Source: Cohnella faecalis
GTDB lineage: Bacteria > Bacillota > Bacilli > Paenibacillales > Paenibacillaceae
Assembly: GCF_003570905.1 (NCBI RefSeq)
Contig: NZ_QXJM01000040.1
Span: forward strand, 744,001 to 808,000
Direction: 5' to 3'
DNA: 64,000 bases
Each line of letters starts with the position of its first letter. Position 1 is the first letter of the stretch. The translations under genes and the position numbers were made by a program. Positions 39,758-50,634 of the stretch are shown here, piece after piece. The notes below the pieces were generated by a model, which saw only the letters and a program-made list of their open reading frames with translations, did not search any database and had not been told where the DNA came from.

Positions 39758-42700
39758 TTGTTATCGTTTAAATGGAGAACGAGGATTAGCCTTGTTATGA
39801 GCCTCGTATTGATGCTTGGCTGGCTGGTTCCCTACGGCTCGCATTCCGCTTATGCGTCACAAGAGGGAGTTCGAAGCACGGAAGGAATACGAATGGCCGC
39901 GGGAGCTGCTCACTCCCTCTTGTTGAAATCCAATGGTACCGTCGTCGCATGGGGCGCCAGAAGTAACGGTCAATCGACCGTGCCGGGGGATCTGACGGAT
40001 GCGATAGCCATCGCTGCCGGAAACTATTTTTCGCTCGCTCTGAAATCGGATGGCACGGTCGTCGCATGGGGCGACAACGGATATGGTCAGACCGCCATTC
40101 CAGATGAAGCGGCAACGGGCGGAGTCGTGGCGATTGCCGCAGGAGGCTCTTATTCGCTTGCGCTCCTGTCGAATGGAACGGTTATAGGATGGGGGGACAA
40201 TAGCAAGGGTCAAAGGTCTGTGCCGGCAGGCTTGACGGATGTGATAGCCATCGCCGCCGGAAACGAGCACTCGCTCGCGCTGAAATCGGACGGTACGGTC
40301 GTCGCATGGGGAGACAGCAATCAGGGACAAACGACAATACCCGCCCAATTGGCAACAGGCGGAGTGGTGTCGATCGCCGCAGGAGCCTATCATTCGCTCG
40401 CGCTGAAATCGGACGGTACGGTCGTCGTTTGGGGACTCAACAATCAGGGACAAACGACAATACCGGCCCAATTGGCAACAGGCGGAGCGGTGTCGATCGC
40501 CGCAGGAGGAGATTCTTCGCTTGCGCTGAAATCGGATGGCACCGTCGTCGCATGGGGGTCTCAGGGTCAAACGGCTGTGCCTGCTGGTTTGACCGATGTG
40601 GTGTCGATGAGTGCGGGATGGTCTCATTCGCTCGCGTTAAGATCGGACGGCACGGTCGTCGCATGGGGAGACAATAGCGAAGGTCAGACGACGGTGCCTG
40701 CGGGTCTTTCTTCACCAATCAAGGGGAAGAACATCGCATCCGGAGGAAATTCTTCCATAGCGCTGAAGTCAGATGGTACCGTGATCGGCTGGGGGAGCAC
40801 CGGCAGCGGTCAACTCAACATACCGGCGGGCTTAAGCGGAGTGGCGGCAATCGATAAAGGAAATCTTCATGGGCTTGTACTGAAATCGAACGGTACTGTG
40901 GTCGCTTGGGGATACAATTATGATGGTCAAGCGACGGTGCCTGCGGGCTTAAATGGCGTTGTATCCATCGCCGCAGGAAATGCTTTTTCATTAGCGCTGA
41001 AGTCGGATGGCACCGTGGTCGGCTGGGGTATAATCTGAATGGTGAAACCAATGTGCCAGTGGGCTTAACGGGAGTAGCGGCGATTGCTGCGGGAGATCAT
41101 CATTCGCTCGCCTTGAAATCGGACGGCACCGTGGTCGCATGGGGAGCAGTGCCGATGGTCGAAACCATGTGCCCTCGGGCTTAGATGGAGTAGTGGCCAT
41201 CGCTGCTGGAACTGCCCATTCGCTAGCGCTGAAGTCGGACGGCACCGTAGTCGGCTGGGGGTACAATACTAATGGTGAAACCAATGTGCCAGCGGGCTTA
41301 ACGGGAGTAGTGGCGATTGCCGCGGGAGCTGCTCATTCGCTCGCCTTGAAATCGGATGGCACCGTAGTCGCCTGGGGGAAAAGTGACGTTGGTCAAACCA
41401 ACGTTCCGGCAGATTTAGACGGAGTAGTGGCGATCTCTGCAGGCTATAATCATTCGCTTGCTTTAAAAGCAGACGGCACCGCGGTCGCTTGGGGACTTAA
41501 TGGTAATGGTCAAGCTAATGTACCCGGGAATGCAAAACTGAGCGATCTTACGCTGCAGCAAGGGGACTTTACGGAATCCTTTCAGCCTTCAGTCACGGCC
41601 TACACGTATTATTTTGACGGGCATTCGCTGTCCAGTGTCGATGTTACGCCGACGCTTGCGAGCGGAGCCCGGGCAGGTATATACATGAACAATGAGTTGC
41701 TGCCCAGCGGCGGCACGAAGACGATTAACATAGCGGGAGCGACTACGGATACGGTTATTCCGGTTCGTGTCGAGCCCTACCTGCTGTCTGGCCAAACCTA
41801 TACGATTACGTTAGCGATCGACTCTACGGACCCGGCCGTGTTGTTTGGCACTAACGGACGGGCAACGGCAGCGACATCCGCAGCAACCAAAGTAACGGTC
41901 ACCGATACGCAAAGCGGAGTCGATGGCAATTCCTTGCAATATGCGTGGACGCAAAGCACAGCCGTTCCGACTGGAGGATGGGCAGCTTTCAGCAATGAGG
42001 ATACGTTAAGTCGGACAAGCGGCGACGGCAACTGGTACCTGCACATTCGAGCATCGGACGCGGTAGGGAATGTTGTAGATGCCGTATCAAGTCCCTATGT
42101 GCTGGATAACACCGCACCGACAGCAACCGTATCCAGCTCGGCAAGCGGCACGGTAAACGCCTCATTTCCTGTAACGATAACGTTCAGCGAAAGTGTGAAT
42201 GGTTTTACGGAGGCAGATCTTGAGGTCGCAAATGGCACAGCGTCGAATTGGGTTTCCGTGACCGCGGCGACCTACACGGCTACCATTACGCCAACAATGA
42301 GCGGTCAAGCCGTGACTGTAGCGGTTGACGCAGGAGCGGCAACGGATGCAGTGGGACACGGCAATACAGCATCCAATACGCTCAGCTTGCTGTACGATAC
42401 GACGAAGCCGATAGTTGCCTTTGGCGGCTTCACCGATCATCAGCGATTCGCCGCACCGCCAGCGGAAGCTTCCGTTACCGTCAGCGAAGCCGTCTATTGG
42501 GTTGCGGGCGGCGCTCAACTTACTTCTGCCAATGCGCTGCCCCTGATCAGCATGACTAAGGACGGCGGAGCATTCTCCGCCTATACGCCAAGCTATGACG
42601 AGCCTTCACGAACGTTCACCTTAAGCTTTAGCGGCACGCTGGATGATGGCGTATACGAGGTTAACGTTGCCGGGGACGCGGTCGAAAATGCCATCCACAA

Positions 42701-43913
42701 TACGCTTGACGCGGCAAGCGCAAGCTTTGTCGTAGCTATGCCTGTGGTTGCGAATATTTCGGCTAGCCCGACCGGCTTACCGCGCGCCGGAGGCAATGCA
42801 GCAGTTACCATTACAGGCGCCAACCTAACCGGACAGACGGTGAAGGTATACGTGGATGGGGTCGAAGCTGCCACAGCGACCGTCGGCAGCGACACAAGCG
42901 CGACCGCAACCGTTTCTCTTCCGCGAAACGCCGCCCTTACCGTTCGAAGCTATCTTTTAACCGTTTATCTAAACGGCGCGGAAGTTGCAAGCCTATCTTC
43001 TACGGTTACAGTGGCCGCAGCGCCGCCGCCGACAACAACGATAAACCTCTCTAGCAATTCGGAGCTGGCTAAATTAAATGTAAATGCATCCGGAAAGCCG
43101 CTCGGATTATCGCCGGAGTTCAAGCCCGAAACGACGGAGTATACGGCAGAGACGGATGCGGAACAGATCGAGCTGCGGGTCGCTCCCGCTCATTCCAATG
43201 CGATAGTTACGCTGTTGGGAACACGCATAGGGGAGACGACAGCCGTTCCTCTGGCTATGGGAGCCAATGTTCTTACGATCACAGTTCAAGCTGAGGATGG
43301 AACCGTCAAGACGTATACGCTAACGATTAATCGTCTTGCCAGCGGCGAAGAAGAGTCCTCAGCACCTGTATGTGCATTTACGGATATTGAGAAGCACTGG
43401 GCCAAGCCGGCTATTTGCGAAGCGGCAGAGCTGGGGATCGTGGAGGGAGTGGATGCACACACCTTCGTGCCGAACGGCTATATTACTCGGACGGAATTCG
43501 CCGTCATGCTGCTTAGGACCCTTCAACTCCCGATCCGTAACGAGTCGAGCGAGATGTCCTTCAGCGATAGGACAAGCATCCCCGAGTGGGCGCGGCTGTC
43601 AGTCCAGACCGCAGTAGCCGAAGGAATTCTCGAAGGATATTCCGACGGGACATTGCGGCCAACGCGAACGATCAACCGGTCGGAGCTGGCTGCGATGGTC
43701 TCCAAGGTAATGAAGTGGGAGGCTGGCAATGCGGCAAGCCCCTTCTTCGCTGACGATGCCAGAATTCCGGTCTGGGCTAAGGCTTATGTCGAGGCGGCCC
43801 GCGTGCACGGGATTCTGGTAGGACGAGCAGGCAATCAATTTATACCGAATGGATTAACAACAAGAGCCGAAGCTGCCGTCGTTCTTTTGCGGCTTTGGAA
43901 AGCTCTTCACTAA
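39758..43913 (+). pseudogene. RCC1-repeat SLH-domain surface protein, two -1 frameshifts
   Basis: Read across two breaks it is a protein of about 1,385 residues: signal peptide (TTG start at 39758 after AAAGGAG), 14 RCC1-type repeats of the form HSLALKSDGTVVAWG..GQTTVPAGL, a cadherin-like segment (LSDLTLQQGDFTESFQPSV), Ig-like domains, a second cadherin-like segment, and three SLH domains (FTDIEKHWAKPAICEAAELG, FSDRTSIPEWARLSVQTAV, FADDARIPVWAKAYVEAAR) that bind wall polymers. The breaks are at G4 runs, 41025-41028 and 41141-41144; one extra G at each restores perfect repeats. It is a wall-anchored beta-propeller adhesin or binding protein by inference. Confidence 0.85.
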
Positions 43914-43935
43914 CCCCATAGAGCGTAGATTCAGG

Positions 43936-43982
43936 CTGATCCGTACTGTCATTCTTAATGACGATGCGGGTCAGTCTTTTTT
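43936..43982 (+). terminator. Terminator of the SLH surface protein gene
   Basis: An interrupted stem with CTGA/TCAG, CCG/CGG and GTCATT/AATGAC arms is followed by a T-rich run. Confidence 0.75.
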
Positions 43983-44058
43983 GTCGAATTGTCGTATACT
44001 ATATGGAGAGAAATAATGAAAGAGTAACCTCTCATGCCAAACCTAAAGGATCTGCCTG

Positions 44059-45791
44059 ATGAATTCCACTGTAGAGCTTGTCTTTATGATTGCTTCGTTG
44101 ATTATGATGGGCGTCATCTTATTTTTTGTATACGGGTTTAGAAGGGAACGCGGAGTACGCTATCTCATTGGCGTGATCGTGTGCCGGATTATTTATTCAA
44201 GCGGGATCATTATGGAGAGAAGCAGCGATTTATTGGATGAAAAGCTGTTTTTCCGTCATATTCAGAGTACGGCGATGAACTTAATGGTGCCTTTTTTTCT
44301 CCTGTTCGTCTATCAGTTGATCGGTCGCGAAAAATTAGTCAAGCCGCTATGGAAGATCATGCTGATCGCGGTATTTGCGCTCTGGTCGCTGCTGTCGTGG
44401 CTCGATCCCGAGCTTCATGCGATCTATCGTACGATTCAGCTCGATAACGGCCATTTAATAACGACGAGAACCCCCTATTCGGTCGCTTTCTCGGTTACTT
44501 GTTACGGCATTTTGGCTGTCTGTCTTTATTTTCTTTTTCAGTATATACGGAACATCCGCAGCGATTTTCGCAAGCCGGGGATGTGGGTTCTGCTGCTGGC
44601 CTCCTTGCCGATCGTGCTTGAGATTGCAAAGCTCGCGAACCCCGTATCGTCGTCCTGGTTGCTTCCGTTTTCGGTTTATTGCGGATTTACAGGGACCGTG
44701 ATGCTGGCGATCACTTTGCGGATCAAATTTTTCGCTACCGTTCCGATTGCCAGAAATATTGTGATGGATACGCTTCAAGAAAGCATGGTGATAGCGAATG
44801 CTTCAGGGAAGATCATCGACAGCAATAAAAGGGCTTCCGAATGGTTCTCAGAGATAGGGTACGGAGCTGTTGACGGTCGGAATATCGCGGAGTTATTGGC
44901 GGCTTGGCCGGAATGGCATAAGCTGTGTACGTCTATGCAACAGGGCCGCGTAGAGATCGACGCATGGCTGGATGGAGAAAGAAAGATCTATAGTGTGAAC
45001 GTATATCCGTTACGTATCCTGCGTAAGCAGGGGCAGGGCAGCATCTCTCTTATCGTCGATATTACGGAGAAGCAGCGGCATCTGGAGCAGATTGCACAGC
45101 TCAACCGGTTGAAGGATCAACTGATTACAATCGTGTCGCACGATATTCGCAGTCCGCTGGCGGCGCAGTTTCAACTCGTTGAATTGCTGGAAGAAGATAG
45201 AGAGAGCTTCGGTGCGGATCATCGGGAAATCGTCGAGATGCTTGGCAGCCAAATTCGGAATACTCTCGGTATGACTAATAATTTGCTAGAGTGGTTCCGC
45301 AGCCAGCGGGAAGACATGACTCTTCGTCCACAGTCACTGGAGCTAGCTGAAGTTGTGGAGGAGTGCTGTCAGGTGCTGCTTATTAACAGCGAGGCCAAAC
45401 AGATAAGCGTGAATAACGGAATTGGCTTAGGCACCCGCGTATATGTGGATCGGGAAGTGCTCGGATTAATTATCCGAAATTTGTTGTCCAATGCTATCAA
45501 ATTCACCGGACTGGGGGGAAGATAGATGTGCATGCCCAGTTGTCGGGGGATACGGTAACCGTATCCGTTCGAGATAACGGGGTAGGGATGGAAGAGGAAC
45601 AGCTTCGTCGGTTATTTGGCGGGACGCCGCTTCACTCATTGGCGGGCACCTTGGGAGAGAAGGGTGCGGGACTTGGACTGCTCGTAAGCCGGCAGTTCGT
45701 CGAGCGAAGCGGCGGGAGCCTATGGGCGGAAAGCAAAGCCGGACAAGGAAGCGCATTTTACTTCACGATGAGGGGCGGAGCAGAGGGGTGA
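44059..45791 (+). pseudogene. 7TM sensor histidine kinase, one -1 frameshift
   Basis: A kinase with seven N-terminal membrane helices (7TM sensor type, residues 1-230), a PAS domain (about 235-345), the phosphorylated His in TIVSHDIRSPLAAQFQ, and the N box LIIRNLLSNAIKFT. The frame then stops at 45525 after GLGGR. The rest of the ATPase domain (VSVRDNGVGMEEEQLRRLF, GAGLGLLVSRQFVERSGG) continues in the -1 frame to 45791. The break is at the G6 run 45493-45498; seven Gs would restore GLGGKIDVHA. Its stop overlaps the start of the response-regulator gene. Confidence 0.85.
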
Positions 45792-46903
45792 GAGTTCTCA
45801 TAGTGGACGACGAGCCCGCCATGCTGCTTGCTATGAAGCGATTGCTGGCCAGTATGGATGGCGTGGAGCTTGTTGGGAGCTTCCGAAGCGCTCAAGAGGC
45901 GGCAGACTTCGTTCGGGACGGGGATGTGGATCTCGCGTTTTTGGACATTCAGATCGGCGCGGACGACGGATTGGAGCTGGCTCGCAGCTTGCGTTCGGTT
46001 CGTGCGGATCTTGACATCGTGTTTACGACTTCTCACGCCGAATATGCGATGGATGCCTACGATGTTTATCCATTGGACTATATGGTTAAGCCGATTTCCC
46101 GAAAGCGACTGAGCCAGACGATCGCCAGAGCGGCTGCCAGACGCAGCGCTGCTTCCGACGATACCGGCGGCCACGAGCCTAATCGGCTGACGGTTCGGGG
46201 ACTGGGCTGCTTCGAGGCCAGCAGCAAGCAAGCGGGAGTCGTGAAATGGATTTCCAAAAAAAGCACGGAGCTGTTCGCCTATTTGCTCGTTAATCGAGGC
46301 CGCAGTGTGAGCAAAGACCGAATTTTGGAGGCTGTATTTCCGGGGATGCCTCTTAAGAACGCGGAAATCTATTTGAATACGGCAGTCTATCAGCTAAGAA
46401 AAGCGTTGTCGGCTCACGGTTTCAAGGAGATCGTCGTTTCAGCGCAGGAGCAGTATCGTGTTGACTTGGATCAGGCCGATGTGGATTTTATTCAATTTGC
46501 GCAGGGCGCGGAGCAATTGTCCGAAATCAACGAAGCCAATGAAGCGGACGCAATCGAGCTGGAGAAACAGTTTGCAGGCGACCTGTTCGAGGACAGATCA
46601 TTTGAGTGGGCGACTATGGAACGCGAGCGGTTGGCGATATTGTACGTTTCCTTAGCCAAGCGCCTGGCAGACTGGCTGCTGGCACAGAAGAGGTATCGAG
46701 AAGCGGCGCAAATGGCGAGAAGAATGGTATCCCGTAATGAATTTGAAGAAGAGTCCAATCTGTTGCTGCTGAATATACTCGGAGCTATGGGAGACAGGCA
46801 GGAACTATACAATCATTATGAACGCTATACGAAGTGGCTGCTTCAAGAGCTCGGCGTGCAGCCTTCTGAGGAATTTCGCCGGATTTATGAACAATATCGA
46901 TGA
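45788..46903 (+). CDS. Response regulator with OmpR-type and SARP (BTAD) domains
   Basis: A 371-residue regulator. The receiver domain (VRVLIVDDEPAMLL, phospho-Asp in DVDLAFLDIQIG, Lys in VKPISR) is followed by a winged helix (KKSTELFAYLLVNRGRSVSK, then AEIYLNTAVYQLRKALSAHG) and a bacterial transcriptional activation domain of tetratricopeptide-like helices. The GTG start at 45788 overlaps the kinase stop (GTGA), so the pair is translationally coupled. SARP-type receiver proteins with 7TM kinases recur in Paenibacillaceae. Targets are unknown, the SLH protein gene just upstream being one possibility. Confidence 0.88.
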   Translation: MRVLIVDDEPAMLLAMKRLLASMDGVELVGSFRSAQEAADFVRDGDVDLAFLDIQIGADDGLELARSLRSVRADLDIVFTTSHAEYAMDAYDVYPLDYMVKPISRKRLSQTIARAAARRSAASDDTGGHEPNRLTVRGLGCFEASSKQAGVVKWISKKSTELFAYLLVNRGRSVSKDRILEAVFPGMPLKNAEIYLNTAVYQLRKALSAHGFKEIVVSAQEQYRVDLDQADVDFIQFAQGAEQLSEINEANEADAIELEKQFAGDLFEDRSFEWATMERERLAILYVSLAKRLADWLLAQKRYREAAQMARRMVSRNEFEEESNLLLLNILGAMGDRQELYNHYERYTKWLLQELGVQPSEEFRRIYEQYR

Positions 46904-46957
46904 GCGTCCTCTACGCTGATCGGGTATTTTTTGTCGCGTACGAGCCTCGCACCATTA

Positions 46958-48781
46958 TCAGGCTGGGTAGGGGAGCGTCGCTGTGACGATAGTGCCGAGG
47001 CCGGGCGTGCTGTCAATCTTCAAGCCGAAAGGCTCGCCGTACTGCATGCGCAGCCGATTGTGCACGTTAATGAGACCGATTCCGCTCCTCAGCTCCCATT
47101 CGCCCGGACGCTCCAATTGCAAGCGGACGTCCGAGCTCATTTTGTCGGTAAGCTCCGCAAGCTTCTGCTGCGGGATGCCGTTGCCGTCGTCTTCCACCGC
47201 AAGCACTAGCATATGTCCCGCTATCCGCCCGGTAATCCGAACCGTTGTCCGTTCCTTGCGTTCCTCGCAGCCGTGAATGACCGAATTTTCCACAATCGGC
47301 TGCAGCAAAATAGCGGGAATGAGAAAATCGTTAAGCGCTTCGTCAATCGAGATTTCATACCTCAGTCTGTCTCCGAAACGACTCTGCTGGATGCCGAGAT
47401 AAGCCTCCAACAGCTCGATCTCTTTGCGCAGCGTAATCGTCTGATCGATGTTCGCGTAGCCGCGCAGAATAAGGCTCAGCTTCTCCAGATTGTCCGTCGC
47501 CTGCTCCGGCCGTCCCACTTGAATCAACGCGCCGATCGTATGGAGCGTATTGTAAATGAAATGCGGCCTGATCTGGCTGACCAAGGCTTGGATTTGCGCT
47601 TCCTTCTGAAGAAAGCGGGTCTCGAAAATTTCCTTGGTCAAGCGGGTATTCTCCGTGAGCATCTCCTGAATCCGTTCGATCATGGAATTGAACGACGCCC
47701 CCAAATAAGCGAGCTCGTCCTCCGATTTGCTGTCCGGAAAATGAACGGACAGATTGCCCAGCTTCACCTGCTTCATCAGCGAGACCATCTGGAAGAGCGG
47801 CCGCAGAAAGACGCGCATCATGAAGAACAGCACGGCGCAGGCCAGCAGCGCGCACCCGGCGGCGATGACGATCGTGAAGTTCCTCGTTACGATGGCGCTC
47901 TTGTTCAGCTCGTTCACGGAATTAACGGATATAACCGACCACCCGGCCCGGGTAATCTCCGAAGAGGCGACGAGGTAGTTCTCTCCGTGTTCCTTGAGAT
48001 GGAATCGGGATGCGTCGCTGCTCCGAACCGCTTCATACAGCGTTCCGGTATCGACCTCTCGAATGCTTGAATAGATCACATTCCCATTCCGGTCGGCAAT
48101 GAGGAGGCCGCCGCGATCGCCGAGGTTAACCTTGTCGCAGATATTCTCGATGCCCGAGTAATTCGCATCCACTTTAATAATTGCCAGCGGACGGGTCGTA
48201 TCCTTGAGACTCCGCAATTGCTTGACGACGGAGAACACCTTCACATGGGGATTGGACTTGATCGTCGTCTGGGCGGGCAGGAAGGTAGGCTTCTGAGTGT
48301 TTAAAGCGTTCTTGTACCATTCCTGTTCGCGAAAATCGGGGTCGAGCGGCTCCACATTCACGGCGCGGCCGTTCGTGTAGACGTCGGTGGAGGTAATGAT
48401 GTACACCTGGAGAATGTCCAGCCTCGGCGTCACGATCATCTGATTAAGGAAATCCTCGACCTGTCTCTCCCGCTTGAGCTGCTCGTACTCGGATTGAGGA
48501 GCGGGGGAATCGAGCAGCTGCAACACTTGAAGATTGTTGTAGGGGGATAGGGACAGACGGAACAGGTCGTCGATATAATTGTCGATGTTAAGAGACAGCT
48601 GATCGAGAATTTGTTGGGTGCGTTCGTTGGACTGCTTCTGAAAATCGAGCGTGTAGCGATTGTAAGACAGCAGGGACACAACCGAAATGGCGACCAGAAA
48701 AAGCACGATAGTCGTCCCCGTCAGCTTGATCTTAATGCTTTGCCTCTTCAACGCATCGAGCTTTCTCCGCTTGCGCCCCAT
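46958..48781 (-). CDS. YesM-type sensor histidine kinase
   Basis: A 607-residue membrane kinase: transmembrane helix at about 20-42, extracellular dCache-like sensor (about 45-290), second helix near 300-320, HAMP, then the His-kinase domain with His in RPHFIYNTLHTIGAL and ATPase boxes LLQPIVENSVIHG and VEDDGNGIP. It is encoded 30 bp after the AraC-type response regulator gene on the same strand. It should sense a sugar signal outside and control the divergent importer and GH66 genes. Confidence 0.92.
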   Translation of the reverse strand: MGRKRRKLDALKRQSIKIKLTGTTIVLFLVAISVVSLLSYNRYTLDFQKQSNERTQQILDQLSLNIDNYIDDLFRLSLSPYNNLQVLQLLDSPAPQSEYEQLKRERQVEDFLNQMIVTPRLDILQVYIITSTDVYTNGRAVNVEPLDPDFREQEWYKNALNTQKPTFLPAQTTIKSNPHVKVFSVVKQLRSLKDTTRPLAIIKVDANYSGIENICDKVNLGDRGGLLIADRNGNVIYSSIREVDTGTLYEAVRSSDASRFHLKEHGENYLVASSEITRAGWSVISVNSVNELNKSAIVTRNFTIVIAAGCALLACAVLFFMMRVFLRPLFQMVSLMKQVKLGNLSVHFPDSKSEDELAYLGASFNSMIERIQEMLTENTRLTKEIFETRFLQKEAQIQALVSQIRPHFIYNTLHTIGALIQVGRPEQATDNLEKLSLILRGYANIDQTITLRKEIELLEAYLGIQQSRFGDRLRYEISIDEALNDFLIPAILLQPIVENSVIHGCEERKERTTVRITGRIAGHMLVLAVEDDGNGIPQQKLAELTDKMSSDVRLQLERPGEWELRSGIGLINVHNRLRMQYGEPFGLKIDSTPGLGTIVTATLPYPA

Positions 48782-48811
48782 TTTGCCTAACTCCCCTTGT
48801 CTGTTTTGCTT

Positions 48812-50433
48812 CTAGCGAGAAGGGTATTCTCCCGGTGTAACTCCGAAGTGCTTTTTGAATACGTAGCTGAAATGCTTGACGTTCGCGTAACCGGTACTTT
48901 CGGCAATCTCAAAAATTTTTGCATCCGGCTGCTCGGAGAGAAGACGCGCGGCATTCTCCATTCGAACCCGGGTCATGTATTTGATGTACGGCATTCCGAC
49001 ATGCTTGTGAAAAGCGGTGCTGATGTGCTGCTGCGACAGCTGGAACGTGTCCGACAGCAGCGAGAGCGAGATCGGCTTGGCGTAGTTCTCCTCGATAAAT
49101 CGGCGTATATCGTCTACGATTCTCGGCTCGTTCGCATCGGCAGACTTATCGGCCGCTGCGGTCGGAGTCTGCAAGGTGTCAAGCGCCGCTTGGTAAGCCG
49201 CGTTCGCAGAATCAAGCGTCTGCGTCGGCGCGTCCGACGGCAGAAGTCCGTCCAGCGTCTGCCAAGCTCTCTTCCATTGCTCGGGCCGCCGCTCTTCCGA
49301 TCCTCGCTCCAGCTCGCGAAGCAGGAAGGCGCCGAAGCTGTAGACGTAATTGGCTGGCGCGTCGTCCGGCTCGGACAGAAGCTCGGCAAGCAGGGGGCCA
49401 CCCCGAAGCCGCTTGTCCGCAAAGGGATCGTTGACGATTCTCTTTACGATCTGCAGCAGATCGTCTACGGTATCGGCGACGGCGGACTCCGGGCCGTCCC
49501 CGAATTCGTACAGCGTGTTGCCCCCGGAACGGAACCGCCGGTAGGAGGCGGCTAACGCCGACTGATACGAAGCATCGAGCTGAAGGACGTCCTCGATTCG
49601 GACGCCGAGTCCGCCGGTCAGCGTAAGGCCGGTCGCAGCCTGCATATTTGCGTTTATTTGTCCGTAAAGCTCCCGCACTCGGGTAGCAGCTCGCTTGTTT
49701 CCGTACCGGACAGCAGGACGGCGGTTCTCTCCCGATCGTCGAACGTCGTCCAAGCCAGCTCGCAGCCTTCGGCAGTTTCCGAGGCGATCTGGTTCAGAAT
49801 GTAGTGGAAGACGGAAGTCTCCTGATAGCCGATGCGTTTGTCGCGCAACGAGCTCTCGTCAATCTCAAGCAGCAGTAGATGCCCCTCCCCTTCGAAAAGA
49901 GGAATCTTCATCCGGTAGGTTAGCGGGAACAGCGTGCCGATTTCCGCTTGCGAGCCTGCGATCAGAGCTTGCAGGAGCCGTCGGGCCACCTGCTTCCGGC
50001 CTTCGTCGGAGAGTGCGCGGAGACCCCGAAGAGCCGATTCGTCTGAACGAACCTGCTCGAAATGATCGGCTACCTGAGCCAATACGCGGCGCATGGCTTC
50101 CCGGGCAAGCGGCTTGAGCAAATACTGCTCGGCCTTGTATTTGAGCGCCTGCCGAGCGTATTCGAATTCCTCGTAGCCGGATAGGATGACGATTCGCATG
50201 CGCGGATATTTCGCGTACGCTTCCCGGCACAGCTCAAGCCCGTTCATGACAGGCATCTTGATATCCGTAACGAGCAGATCGACCTCCCGCCGCGATAGAA
50301 AATCAAGCGCTTCCCTGCCGTCGACCGCTTCTCCGGCAATGACAAAGCGGGAATCCAAGGCGGGAATTTGCATGCGGAGAAACTCCCTCTGAACATCCTC
50401 GTCTTCTACGATTAATACGGAATACAAGCTCAT
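48812..50433 (-). pseudogene. YesN/AraC-type response regulator, one -1 frameshift
   Basis: A response regulator of about 540 residues when joined. The receiver domain (SVLIVEDEDVQREFL, phospho-Asp in VDLLVTDIKMPVMNG) is in the frame from ATG 50433 (AAGGAG upstream), which ends at 49654. The helical middle and the AraC helix-turn-helix (ISLSLLSDTFQLSQQHISTA and IFEIAESTGYANVKHFSYVF) continue in the -1 frame to 48812. The break is at the CCC run (minus strand) 49681-49683, where one more C gives SELLPRVRELYGQ. It pairs with the YesM-type kinase. Confidence 0.85.
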
Positions 50434-50634
50434 CTCGCGCTCCTTGTAAGTGAATACTTGTAGTATACCAAACTTCCGAAAGGGGATAAGGGAAGCAGAA
50501 AAAATCGACCCCTCCGGAGAAAAAAACGGAATTTCGTCGCATTCGATCATGATCTATGCTAAGAACAGGAGCCGGGAAGTTAGCAACGCCATATCGTGCC
50601 GGCCATCCGCTATCATATTAGAGGGGTGCATGCA

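Noticed and set aside
39857-40627. Repetitive minus-strand frame over the RCC1 repeats, and CRISPR-like regularity of the DNA repeats
   Set aside because: The periodicity of about 100-150 bp comes from the coding repeats. Units are not identical, there are no unique spacers of fixed length, and no cas genes are present.
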